Below the pieces are notes generated by a model that worked only from the letters and a program-made list of their open reading frames with translations, had not been told where the DNA came from and ran no database searches. A DNA stretch of 64,000 nt from Fibrobacter sp. UWR4. GTDB lineage: Bacteria; Fibrobacterota; Fibrobacteria; Fibrobacterales; Fibrobacteraceae. Positions 1 to 7,963 of this stretch are shown here, in pieces; within the stretch, counting starts at the first letter, position 1, and every line of letters begins with the position of its first letter. Made by a program: the position numbers and the translations under genes. The DNA lies in NCBI RefSeq assembly GCF_003149045.1, contig NZ_QGDU01000017.1, positions 1 to 64,000 of the forward strand, in the 5' to 3' direction.

Positions 1-58
1 ATTAAATTTTAGAAAATAGCCCATTTTTTGTTTAATTTAGGCGAAAGTCAACAAAAAA

Positions 59-75
59 GGGTGGCGAAGCCACCC
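59..75 (-). terminator. Hairpin with T-tract on the minus strand
   Basis: A 7-bp perfect stem (59-65 with 69-75, loop GAA) is followed by a T-run only when read on the minus strand. It would stop minus-strand transcription or form a structured leader for galE. No gene is visible in positions 1-128 apart from this hairpin and the galE ribosome-binding site. Confidence 0.4.
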
Positions 76-128
76 ACACATGTTGATGAAGAGCCAAATT
101 TTTTTAAGAAACAATAAGGATTTGCACT

Positions 129-1139
129 ATGAATATTCTTCTTACCGGTGGTGCTGGCTATATTGGTAGCCATACGATTGTTGAATTGGATAAGGCTGGC
201 CACTCCGTCGTGGTTGTTGATAATCTTGTAAATTCAAGCGAAGAATCCCTTCGTCGTGTGTCTCAGATTATTGGAAAGCCGGTACCCTTTGTAAAGGCCG
301 ACGTTCGTAACGCTGTTGCCATGAACGATGTGTTCAATGAATATTCCATTGATGCTTGCATTCATTTTGCTGGACTCAAGGCTGTTGGCGAATCTGTTGC
401 CAAGCCGCTTGAGTATTACGAGAACAACATGAATGCTACCTTCGTCCTGCTGGACGTGATGCGTAAGCACAACTGCAAAAACTTCATCTTCTCTTCTTCT
501 GCAACGGTGTACGGCGATCCTGCTATTATCCCCATTACGGAAGAATGTCCCAAGGGTCAGTGCACCAATCCCTATGGCAAGACCAAGTCCATGCTGGAAG
601 AAGTTCTGATGGACTTGCAGAAGGCCGACCCGGAATGGAACGTGGTTCTGCTCCGCTACTTCAATCCCATTGGCGCCCATCAGAGCGGTCTCATTGGCGA
701 AAATCCCAATGGCATTCCCAACAACTTGATGCCTTACATCACCCAGACTGCAGTAGGCCGCCGTGCAGAACTTGGGGTGTTCGGTAACGACTACGATACT
801 CCTGATGGCACAGGCGTACGCGACTACATCCACGTTTGCGACTTGGCTAACGGTCATGTTTGCGCTTTGCAGGCTATTGAACGTAAGTGTGGTCTCGCTA
901 TTTACAACTTGGGTACGGGTCACGGCTATTCTGTGCTGGATGTTGTCCACGCCTTTGAAAAGGCAAACAACCTGAAGGTCCCTTATAGCATCAAGCCCCG
1001 CCGTCCGGGCGATATCGCTACTTGCTACTGCGATCCCGCAAAGGCCAAGGCCGAACTGGGTTGGGAAGCAAAGTACGGCATCGAAGAAATGTGCCGCGAT
1101 TCCTGGAACTTCCAGAAGAATAACCCTGAGGGGTATTAG
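129..1139 (+). CDS. galE: UDP-glucose 4-epimerase
   Basis: This 336-residue protein interconverts UDP-glucose and UDP-galactose in the cytoplasm, feeding galactose use and surface polysaccharide synthesis. It is an extended short-chain dehydrogenase with the N-terminal NAD motif GGAGYIGS (residues 7-14), the SSSATVYG segment (about 122-129) and the YxxxK pair Y149/K153. The length is normal for GalE. The start is set by AAGGA at 116-120, eight bases before the ATG. It stands alone; a heptanucleotide-repeat block begins two bases after its stop codon. Confidence 0.95.
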   Translation: MNILLTGGAGYIGSHTIVELDKAGHSVVVVDNLVNSSEESLRRVSQIIGKPVPFVKADVRNAVAMNDVFNEYSIDACIHFAGLKAVGESVAKPLEYYENNMNATFVLLDVMRKHNCKNFIFSSSATVYGDPAIIPITEECPKGQCTNPYGKTKSMLEEVLMDLQKADPEWNVVLLRYFNPIGAHQSGLIGENPNGIPNNLMPYITQTAVGRRAELGVFGNDYDTPDGTGVRDYIHVCDLANGHVCALQAIERKCGLAIYNLGTGHGYSVLDVVHAFEKANNLKVPYSIKPRRPGDIATCYCDPAKAKAELGWEAKYGIEEMCRDSWNFQKNNPEGY

Positions 1140-1140
1140 G

Positions 1141-1280
1141 TAGTAGGAAGTAGGCGGTAGACAGTAGGCAGAAGGAAGTTGTTTTTTATCATATTGAAAT
1201 AGTAATCTTTAACCCTGTAGAATGTAGATTGTTGATGGTTTGCTCATAACTTCCGACTTCCAACTTCCTACTTCCTACTA
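1141..1280. repeat. Inverted heptanucleotide-repeat blocks flanking the galE-dxr gap
   Basis: Degenerate 7-nt units of the type GTAGGAA/GTAGACA run from 1141 to about 1179, and their complement (ACTTCCT type) runs from about 1249 to 1280. The outer 14 bases (1141-1154 and 1267-1280) are perfect reverse complements, so the whole gap could fold into one long stem. Similar units recur at 7907, 13878, 13960, 16339 and 56842. Confidence 0.75.
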
Positions 1281-1290
1281 ATAATTAATT

Positions 1291-2436
1291 ATGAAAAATG
1301 TCGTTCTTCTCGGTGCTACTGGTTCCATCGGAACTTCTACTGTAGATGTTTGCCTTCAGCATTCTGACCTCTTCAAGGTTTATGCGGTGGCTGCAAATTC
1401 CAGCGTTGAAAAGGTGGCTGAAATTGTCCGCAAGTTCCATGTCGAACGCGTCTGCATGTTCAAGCCCGAAGCCGCCAAGGAACTAAGTGCCATCCTCAAC
1501 ATGCCGGTGCTCTCCGGTATGGAAGGTCTCTGCGAATTGGCCGCCGATCCCAAGGCCGACATTATCATCAACGCCTTGATGGGTGCTGTTGGCTGCCTTC
1601 CTACCATTACCGCCATCGAACATGGTAAGCATGTGGCTCTGGCCAACAAGGAAACTATGGTGATGGCCGGCCCCGTTATTTGGGACAAGCTGGCCGAAAA
1701 TCCCAAGGCATTCATTACTCCCATCGACTCTGAACACAGTGCCATTTTCCAGTGTCTGGCAGACCGCCCTAACAAGGAAGTGGAATGCCTGGAAATCACC
1801 GCTTCCGGTGGCCCCTTCCGTACCTGGGATATTGAACGTTTTGAAAACATCACCGTGGCTGACGCCCTCAATCATCCGGTGTGGAGCATGGGCCGTAAGA
1901 TTACCATTGACTCCGCTTCCATGATGAACAAGGGCCTTGAAGTTCTGGAAGCCCACTTCCTGTTCCACATTCCCTACGAACAGATCAAGGTGGTGGTTCA
2001 CCCCCAGTCTATGGTACATTCCCTGGTGCAGTTCCGCGACGGTTCCCTGATGGCGCAGCTGGGCGCTCCCGACATGCGCATTCCTATCCAGGTGGCTCTC
2101 ACTTGGCCGGAACGTCTGCCTCTGGAAACCAAGCGTCTCGATTTGCCCACCCTGGGTCAGCTCACCTTCTTCGAACCGGACTTCAACAAGTTCCGCTGTC
2201 TGGCTCTCGCTTTCGAAGCTGGCCGCCGCGGTGGTGTCGTGCCTGCCATGATGAACGCAGCCAACGAAGTCCTGGTGGACCGTTTCCTGGATGGCAAGTT
2301 GAAGTTCACCGATATTCCCCGTCATGTGGAAACCATCATCAATGGCGCTCCCAACTTGAGCGGTCACCTGACTCTCGATCAGGTTCTGGAAGCCGACGCA
2401 GAAGCCCGCCGCCTGACCCTGGACCTCATCAAGTAA
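1291..2436 (+). CDS. dxr: 1-deoxy-D-xylulose 5-phosphate reductoisomerase
   Basis: This enzyme makes 2-C-methyl-D-erythritol 4-phosphate, the committed step of the MEP isoprenoid pathway, using NADPH and a divalent metal. At 381 residues it is slightly short but complete. Visible motifs are the NADPH-binding GATGSIGTST near the N-terminus, ALANKE, the metal/substrate segment DSEHSAIFQCL and ASGGPFR. No ribosome-binding site precedes the ATG; TAATAA lies six bases upstream in A/T-rich DNA. In many genomes dxr directly precedes rseP; here a cellulase gene separates them. Confidence 0.95.
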   Translation: MKNVVLLGATGSIGTSTVDVCLQHSDLFKVYAVAANSSVEKVAEIVRKFHVERVCMFKPEAAKELSAILNMPVLSGMEGLCELAADPKADIIINALMGAVGCLPTITAIEHGKHVALANKETMVMAGPVIWDKLAENPKAFITPIDSEHSAIFQCLADRPNKEVECLEITASGGPFRTWDIERFENITVADALNHPVWSMGRKITIDSASMMNKGLEVLEAHFLFHIPYEQIKVVVHPQSMVHSLVQFRDGSLMAQLGAPDMRIPIQVALTWPERLPLETKRLDLPTLGQLTFFEPDFNKFRCLALAFEAGRRGGVVPAMMNAANEVLVDRFLDGKLKFTDIPRHVETIINGAPNLSGHLTLDQVLEADAEARRLTLDLIK

Positions 2437-2465
2437 TCCAGCCGTCATCCTGAACCGCTTCGAAT

Positions 2466-2502
2466 CGTCATCCTGAACCGCGCAGCGGTGAAGGATCCAG
2501 TG
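2466..2502. repeat. REP-like palindromic repeat, copy 1
   Basis: The copy reads TCATCCTGAACCGC, then GCA, then GCGGTGAAGGA, then TCCAGTG, giving a hairpin with arms TCCT/AGGA and ACCGC/GCGGT. A truncated copy of the left arm lies just before it at 2442-2458. Related copies follow the GH9 gene (4532-4567) and rseP (6058-6093), each within about 60 bases of a stop codon. Confidence 0.7.
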
Positions 2503-2506
2503 ACAT

Positions 2507-2543
2507 AAAAACGACGCTTTTGAGTAAAATCAAGGCGTCGTTT
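2507..2543 (+). terminator. Terminator downstream of dxr
   Basis: AAAACGACGC (2507-2516) pairs with GCGTCGTTTT (2534-2543) around a 17-nt loop, with T-rich sequence on both ends. It can act in both directions. Confidence 0.7.
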
Positions 2544-2628
2544 TATGTTTATTCCTTCGAAATTTGAGCTAGAGCACACATAGAGAACATTTGTTACACA
2601 TGTAAACGTATTCCTGAACGAATTTGTT

Positions 2629-2657
2629 TTGAAAATAAGCAAAAAGGCTTATATTAT
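2629..2657 (+). promoter_or_regulatory. Promoter of the GH9 cellulase gene
   Basis: TTGAAA (2629-2634), a 17-nt spacer and TATTAT (2652-2657) form a good sigma-70-type promoter. An in-frame TTG at 2629 is therefore the -35 box and not a start codon. Confidence 0.65.
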
Positions 2658-2685
2658 ATCTTGGAAAATTTTCAAGGAGTATGTT

Positions 2686-4521
2686 ATGATTTCAAAGTTT
2701 GGCCTCAAGCAGTTTGCCCCTTTGGCAATTTCTGCCCTGGCTTTCGCCACTACTGCCTTTGGCGCAACCGCTTTCATTAACCAGATTGGTTATCGTGCCA
2801 ACGATGCCAAGGAATTTACGCTTCTCGATGGTAATGGTCCGGTTGAAATTGTGGATGCTAATGGCCAAACCGTTATGACTGCAAATCCTTCCGTAGCATC
2901 TTTTTGGGATGCTAGTGGCCAGAACGTCTCCCTGGTGGATTTTTCTGAATTGAAAACTCCTGGCACTTATGCCATCAAGGTTGGCGGTCAGGCTCTTCGC
3001 GGTGATTTGAACGTTACGGATAAAACCTTCGAAGAAGTAACAAAGGCTGCTCTCAAGTGGTTCTACTACCAGCGTGCATCCATGGCTCTGGATGAAGCCT
3101 ATGCTGGAAAGTGGAAACGTGCCGCGGGTCATACCAACAGCACTATCCAGAAGCATAACTCTGCAGGTAATGGCAGCATTACTTCCTCCAAGGGATGGTA
3201 TGATGCTGGCGACTATGGCCGTTACATTGTAAACTCCGGTATTACCACTTATACTCTGCTTTCTCTGTTTGAACACTATCCGGACTATTTCAAGACTCTC
3301 AAGTGGAACATCCCCGCTGAAGGTACCTTGCCGGATCTTCTTGCCGAAATCAAGTACAATCTTGACTGGATGCTTACCATGCAGGATACTGATGGTGGTG
3401 TGTTCCACAAGATGACTTCTCTGGGCTTCCCCGGTGATGTGATGCCGGCTAAGGATACGGATCCTATTTACGTCATTGGTAAGGGCACTGCTGCTACTTT
3501 GGATTTTGCTGGCGTAATGGCTGCTGCATCTCGTGTTTTCAAGACTTATGACGCTGACTTTGCTGCCAAGTGCCTGGCTGCCGCCAAGAGTGCATACGTT
3601 TGGGGTACTCAGAACTCTAATGTTCGTTTTAAGAACCCCTCCGACGTTTCCACGGGTGAATATGGCGACAGCTACTTTGGCGATGAAAAACTCTTTGCTG
3701 GTTCTGAACTTTACCTTGCTACCCATGACGACTCCTATAAGCAGAATATCAGCGAAGCCGGCGTTCCTAACTGGGGCGATGTTGCCGGTCTCGCCGTTTA
3801 CGGTTCTGCAACTTACGGTGCCAACGCCAATAGCAAGCAGCTTCTGACTAAACTGGCCGATGAATTCGTATCCCGCGCAAGCAAGGGCTTTGGCGTTGTC
3901 ATGGGCAAGGACGACTTTGTCTGGGGTTCCAACGCGGTTGCTGCAAACCAGGGTGTTTGGCTTCTCCATGCCTATTATCTCACAGGTGAACAGAAATACT
4001 ATGACGCTGCTCGCAAGGTCTTGGATTATCTCCTTGGCAAGAATCCGCTGGATATGTCCTTCATGACTGGTTTTGGTACCAAGTCCCCTAAGAAGCCTCA
4101 TCACCGTCCCAGTACTTCCGATGGCGTTTCCGCTCCGGTGCCTGGTATGCTTGTTGGCGGTCCCCAGCCTGGTGGTGAAGACATCGGTTCTGAATCCTGG
4201 GAATGTAAGGATTACCGCACGGGAGTTCCCGCAACTTCCTACACCGACCACAATTGTAGCTATGCATCCAACGAAGTGGCTATCAACTGGAATGCTCCTT
4301 TGGCATACCTCGCTGGAGCAATTGAAGCTCTTAACTCCGGTTATGCTCCCAGTTTTGCCGCTCCTGGCGTGGCCCGAGGTGGTATTGATGCCATTAAGCC
4401 TGCTGTTTCTGCAAATCGTCCGTCTTCTGAAGGACAAGTTCGTCTCCGCTTTGCTGACCAAAAGGTGTTCCTGGAAAGGAATGGCAAGCGTTACGACCTG
4501 AAGGGAATGCAGATAAAGTAA
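2686..4521 (+). CDS. Secreted glycoside hydrolase family 9 cellulase
   Basis: This is a 611-residue endoglucanase/cellodextrinase-type enzyme that cleaves beta-1,4-glucan. The ATG at 2686 follows AAGGAG and opens a signal peptide ending near FGATA. An Ig-like CelD_N domain (about residues 24-110, starting FINQIGYR) precedes the GH9 barrel. The barrel carries WYDAGDYGRY with the nucleophile-activating Asp pair, and near its C-terminus NEVAINWNAPL with the acid Glu. No carbohydrate-binding module is seen. The last 30 residues form a basic tail ending in YDLKGMQIK, which could be a reduced sorting tail; that is inference. It has its own promoter and terminator. Confidence 0.92.
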   Translation: MISKFGLKQFAPLAISALAFATTAFGATAFINQIGYRANDAKEFTLLDGNGPVEIVDANGQTVMTANPSVASFWDASGQNVSLVDFSELKTPGTYAIKVGGQALRGDLNVTDKTFEEVTKAALKWFYYQRASMALDEAYAGKWKRAAGHTNSTIQKHNSAGNGSITSSKGWYDAGDYGRYIVNSGITTYTLLSLFEHYPDYFKTLKWNIPAEGTLPDLLAEIKYNLDWMLTMQDTDGGVFHKMTSLGFPGDVMPAKDTDPIYVIGKGTAATLDFAGVMAAASRVFKTYDADFAAKCLAAAKSAYVWGTQNSNVRFKNPSDVSTGEYGDSYFGDEKLFAGSELYLATHDDSYKQNISEAGVPNWGDVAGLAVYGSATYGANANSKQLLTKLADEFVSRASKGFGVVMGKDDFVWGSNAVAANQGVWLLHAYYLTGEQKYYDAARKVLDYLLGKNPLDMSFMTGFGTKSPKKPHHRPSTSDGVSAPVPGMLVGGPQPGGEDIGSESWECKDYRTGVPATSYTDHNCSYASNEVAINWNAPLAYLAGAIEALNSGYAPSFAAPGVARGGIDAIKPAVSANRPSSEGQVRLRFADQKVFLERNGKRYDLKGMQIK

Positions 4522-4531
4522 CATTTATTGC

Positions 4532-4567
4532 ACCATTCTGAACCGCATAGCGGTGAAGAATCCAGTG
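4532..4567. repeat. REP-like palindromic repeat, copy 2
   Basis: This is a diverged copy of the element at 2466-2502 (ATTCTGAACCGC, ATA, GCGGTGAAGAATCCAGTG), ten bases after the GH9 stop codon. Confidence 0.65.
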
Positions 4568-4601
4568 TTGAACTGATTACGGTTCTAAAATTACAAGCTT
4601 T

Positions 4602-4628
4602 AAGGCGCTCCCTCGGGGGCGCCCTTTT
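4602..4628 (+). terminator. Terminator downstream of the GH9 gene
   Basis: GGCGCTCCC (4604-4612) pairs with GGGGGCGCC (4615-4623) through one G-T wobble and is followed by CTTTT. Confidence 0.75.
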
Positions 4629-4664
4629 GCTTTGCATAATTGCTTTTTTCTATCTTTCAAAACG

Positions 4665-6044
4665 ATGGAACATGTCCTTGATAATGTCTTGATGTTTGTG
4701 CTGGGCCTCATTGGTCTCAGTTTTTTGGTGACTATTCATGAATTGGGCCATTTTTTGGTGGCTAAGTGGAATAACGTCAAGGTAAATACCTTTAGCGTTG
4801 GCTTTGGAAAGAAACTTTTCAAGTTTAGAAAGGGTGAAACAGAATATTGCATTTCTGCGATTCCTTTTGGCGGCTATGTTGCTATGGCCGGTGAAAATCC
4901 TGACTCCTTTAAGGATGGCCGAGCTCCTGGTGAACGGGACTTTACTGGCAAGTCCGTGGGGGCTCGTGCTGCGATTGCTTTTGCAGGACCGTTTATCAAC
5001 GTTGTTTTTGCCTTTATTCTCCTGATGATCCTCTACATGGTGGGTGTGCAGGAACCGGTCAATAAGGAATTGATCATTGGGTTCGTGGGGAAGGAATCTC
5101 CTGCAGCAACTGCTGGTATTCAACCTGGGGATACCATTACTGCTGTTAATGGAAAGCCTACTCAGGGATGGGATGATTTCCGTGAATTGATTGGCGTGAG
5201 CCTCGGTGCCAATGTGGAACTGGAAGTCCATCGCGGTGGCGAACCTCTGATGGTTACTGTTGTTCCTGAGGAATTGGTCATTCCGGCAAAGGATTCTACT
5301 GGCTCTGTAACCAAGATGGGTATTGGCGATATTGGCATTTTCCCGCAGAATCGTGTTGTCGTACGTGATGCTCCTTTTGCAGGATCCGCAGCCGAAAAGG
5401 CTGGTATCCAAGCTCTGGATACCCTCTTCGAAATTAATGGACAGCATATTGGCCGCTATGAAGATGTGGTCCGTATGATTGATGGCTCCAAGGGTGAAGA
5501 AGTGAAGGTCACTGTCATTCGTGCTGGCGATACCTTGACTCTTCCCATGAAGGCTGTCTACAACGAAGAAACCAAACGCTATATGGTGGGGATCCCTCTT
5601 GGTTACGTTCTTTTTAGGGAAACGCATTTGGTTCGTCGTGGTCCTCTCGAAGCTTTGGAAAAGACCTGTGCTACTAGCCTGAAGATGACAACCAGCATCT
5701 TCCGCTATTTTGGCCGTCTCTTCAAGGGCCAAGTGAAGGTAGATGCATTCTCCGGACCAGTCTCAATTGTCGCTGTCATGGGTAACGTATGGATGAGTGG
5801 TTTCCAGGATTTCCTCATGCTTCTTGCCCTCATCAGCATTAACCTTGGCGTCATGAACTTGCTGCCGCTGGCCATTACCGATGGCGGCCTCCTCATGTTC
5901 CTCGGAATAGAAAAGCTCCGCGGTAAACCTTTGTCTACAAAGACTCAAACCATTATCCAGAACGTTGCTGCCGCCTTCTTCATTTCCTTCTTTGTGTTCA
6001 TCACAATCCTGGATTTCGGAAAGCTGTCCCTGTTCTTGAAATAG
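4665..6044 (+). CDS. rseP: RseP-type site-2 intramembrane metalloprotease
   Basis: A roughly 459-residue polytopic zinc protease that cleaves transmembrane segments, typically of anti-sigma factors and signal-peptide remnants. The zinc motif HELGH sits in the first membrane helix (H25, E26, H29 from the ATG at 4665). Two PDZ domains (about residues 135-200 and 225-295) lie in the periplasmic loop. The second metal motif reads NLLPLAITDGG, where most relatives have LDGG. The ATG at 4665 is preferred over an upstream ATG at 4632 because the family starts just before the first helix. There is no ribosome-binding site; TATCTT ends 8 nt upstream, so the mRNA may be leaderless. Confidence 0.92.
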   Translation: MEHVLDNVLMFVLGLIGLSFLVTIHELGHFLVAKWNNVKVNTFSVGFGKKLFKFRKGETEYCISAIPFGGYVAMAGENPDSFKDGRAPGERDFTGKSVGARAAIAFAGPFINVVFAFILLMILYMVGVQEPVNKELIIGFVGKESPAATAGIQPGDTITAVNGKPTQGWDDFRELIGVSLGANVELEVHRGGEPLMVTVVPEELVIPAKDSTGSVTKMGIGDIGIFPQNRVVVRDAPFAGSAAEKAGIQALDTLFEINGQHIGRYEDVVRMIDGSKGEEVKVTVIRAGDTLTLPMKAVYNEETKRYMVGIPLGYVLFRETHLVRRGPLEALEKTCATSLKMTTSIFRYFGRLFKGQVKVDAFSGPVSIVAVMGNVWMSGFQDFLMLLALISINLGVMNLLPLAITDGGLLMFLGIEKLRGKPLSTKTQTIIQNVAAAFFISFFVFITILDFGKLSLFLK

Positions 6045-6057
6045 TCGCCGCAGACGC

Positions 6058-6093
6058 GTCGTCCTGAGGAGCGTAGCGACGAAGGATCCAGTG
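6058..6093. repeat. REP-like palindromic repeat, copy 3
   Basis: GTCGTCCTGAGGAGCG, TA, GCGACGAAGGATCCAGTG is the third copy of the family, lying 14 bases after the rseP stop. The arms differ from copies 1 and 2, but TCCTGA and GAAGGATCCAGTG are conserved. Confidence 0.65.
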
Positions 6094-6137
6094 GCCTTGT
6101 AAAATGCTAAGTTTGAAAACAAAAAAGGAAACACAGT

Positions 6138-7421
6138 ATGAACATTCTCGTAGTTGGTAGCGGCGGTCGTGAACACGCCATCGCCCTCGCTGTTAAGAAG
6201 TCCCCCATGTGCGACACTCTCATTTGCGCACCGGGCAACCCTGGCATGGCAAATCTTGGCAAGTGCATCCCCGTGGATGTAGCCGACCCCAAGGCTATCG
6301 CAGACCTGGCTGTGGCAAACAACATTGATCTCGCCATCATCGGACCGGAAATTCCCCTGGTCGCAGGTGTGGTAGACGAATTCCGCGCCCGCGGTCTTCG
6401 CGCCTTCGGCCCCACTGCCGGTGCTGCCGCTCTGGAAGGATCCAAGGCTTTCAGTAAGGACATCATGAAGAAGTACAATGTTCCTACTGCTGCTTTCGAA
6501 ACCTTTACTGACCTCGCTTCCGCCAAGAAGTTCCTGGCCGAACATCCCGCTCCCATCGTGGTGAAGGCTTCCGGCCTTGCCGCTGGTAAGGGCGCCATCG
6601 TCTGCATGACCGACAAGGAAGCAAACGACGCTGTGGAAGAAATGCTTGGCGAAAAGGCAGTCTTTGGCGAATCCGGCAAGACTGTGGTGATTGAAGAATT
6701 CATGGACGGCGAAGAAGCCTCCATCTTCGTAGTTTCCGACGGCAAGGATTACACCATCCTCTCTTCCGCCCAGGACCACAAGCGCGTCTTCGATGACGAC
6801 AAGGGCCCCAACACCGGTGGAATGGGTGCCTACTCTCCGGCTCCGGTCGTTACCGACGCCCTGCTGGACGAAGTGAAGAAGACCATTATCGAACCTACCC
6901 TCAAGGGTATGGCTGCCGAAGGCAAGCCCTACACTGGCGTGCTCTATGTGGGCATCATGGTAACTTCCAAGGGTCCCAAGGTTGTGGAATACAACTGCCG
7001 TCTGGGTGACCCGGAATGCCAGATTGTTCTGCCTCTCTATGATGGCGATGTTCTCGCATTATTCGACGCTGCTGAAAAGGGCGAACTGGCTAAGCTTGGC
7101 GCTCCCAAGGCTCCCAAGGGTTCCGCTGCAATCGTGGTTCTCGCAAGCGCAGGTTACCCCGGCTCCTACGAAAAGGGCAAGGTAGTTACCGGTATTGAAG
7201 AAGCCGAAAAGAATGGCGCACAGGTTCTCCACGCTGGTACCAAGATGGCCGATGGCAAGCTGGTCACCAACGGCGGCCGCGTGTTCGGTGTCGTGGGGCA
7301 TGGCGCCACCCTGCAGGACGCTCTGAACGTTGCTTACGAAGCCTGCGAAAAGGTGCAGTTCGAAGGCAAGTTCTACCGCAAGGACATTGGTAAGAAGGGC
7401 CTGGCCCGTCTGGCAAAGTAA
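6138..7421 (+). CDS. purD: Phosphoribosylamine-glycine ligase
   Basis: This 427-residue ATP-grasp enzyme joins glycine to 5-phosphoribosylamine in de novo purine synthesis. The N-terminal VVGSGGREHAIA, the ATP-grasp lysine segment VVKASGLAAGKGAIV and the metal/ATP region CRLGDPECQ are all present. The length is normal for the family. AAAAAGGA precedes the ATG by seven bases. purE follows after 11 bases, so the two are probably co-transcribed. Confidence 0.96.
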   Translation: MNILVVGSGGREHAIALAVKKSPMCDTLICAPGNPGMANLGKCIPVDVADPKAIADLAVANNIDLAIIGPEIPLVAGVVDEFRARGLRAFGPTAGAAALEGSKAFSKDIMKKYNVPTAAFETFTDLASAKKFLAEHPAPIVVKASGLAAGKGAIVCMTDKEANDAVEEMLGEKAVFGESGKTVVIEEFMDGEEASIFVVSDGKDYTILSSAQDHKRVFDDDKGPNTGGMGAYSPAPVVTDALLDEVKKTIIEPTLKGMAAEGKPYTGVLYVGIMVTSKGPKVVEYNCRLGDPECQIVLPLYDGDVLALFDAAEKGELAKLGAPKAPKGSAAIVVLASAGYPGSYEKGKVVTGIEEAEKNGAQVLHAGTKMADGKLVTNGGRVFGVVGHGATLQDALNVAYEACEKVQFEGKFYRKDIGKKGLARLAK

Positions 7422-7432
7422 GAGGATTTAAG

Positions 7433-7909
7433 ATGTTTAACTATACTGAAAATGCAAAGGTCGGCATCGTTGCTGGTAGCAAGAGCGACCAGGAAGTTGT
7501 AGACAAGATCTCCGCCGTGCTGGATAGCTTCGGCATCAAGTGGGAATTGAACATTCTCTCCGCACACCGCACTCCAAACGCTACTGCAAAGTACGCCAAG
7601 GAAGCTGCCGACCGCGGTCTCCAGGTCATCATCGGTGTTGCTGGTCTCGCCGCCGCTCTTCCGGGCGTGCTGGCTGCCCACACCATTCTCCCCGTAATCG
7701 GTCTGCCCTGCGCTGGTGGTCCCCTGAACGGTGTTGACGCTCTCCACTCCATCGTCCAGATGCCCGGTGGCATTCCCGTTGCAACCGTGGGTATCGGTAA
7801 CGGCAAGAACGCCGGCTACCTGGCTGCCCACATCGTGGCACTCTCCGATGCTGATGTCAAGGCTAAGCTCGTTGCCTACCGCAAGGGCCTGGGCGACATT
7901 GGTGAGTAG
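7433..7909 (+). CDS. purE: N5-carboxyaminoimidazole ribonucleotide mutase (PurE)
   Basis: A 158-residue enzyme of the AIR carboxylation step of purine synthesis, co-transcribed with purD. AGSKSDQEVV and the catalytic-His segment LSAHRTP are conserved. The loop usually written AAHLPG reads AAALPG here, a change worth noting because the loop borders the active site. No purK partner is in the window, so whether it acts as the class I mutase or as a class II carboxylase cannot be settled here. Confidence 0.9.
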   Translation: MFNYTENAKVGIVAGSKSDQEVVDKISAVLDSFGIKWELNILSAHRTPNATAKYAKEAADRGLQVIIGVAGLAAALPGVLAAHTILPVIGLPCAGGPLNGVDALHSIVQMPGGIPVATVGIGNGKNAGYLAAHIVALSDADVKAKLVAYRKGLGDIGE

Positions 7910-7960
7910 TAGGAAGTAGACGGTAGGAAGTAGACAGTGGGCAGTAGGTTGTAGGGAGTG
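7907..7960 (+). repeat. Heptanucleotide-repeat block after purE
   Basis: Seven or so degenerate units of the GTAGGAA/GTAGACA/GTAGGTT type start in the purE stop codon and run into the ribosome-binding site (AGGGAG) of the next gene. The repeat therefore supplies translation signals as well as spacing. Confidence 0.7.
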
Positions 7961-7963
7961 GCG

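Noticed and set aside
1141-1280. Heptad repeats considered as a CRISPR array
   Set aside because: Units are 7 nt, contiguous and degenerate, with no spacers and no cas genes.
2629-2685. Upstream TTG start extending the GH9 protein by 19 residues
   Set aside because: The TTG is the first half of a -35 box with a correctly spaced -10; the extension would also put charged residues before the signal peptide.
2692-4524. Minus-strand 610-residue frame antisense to the GH9 gene
   Set aside because: The GH9 catalytic motifs, signal peptide, promoter and ribosome-binding site are all on the plus strand.
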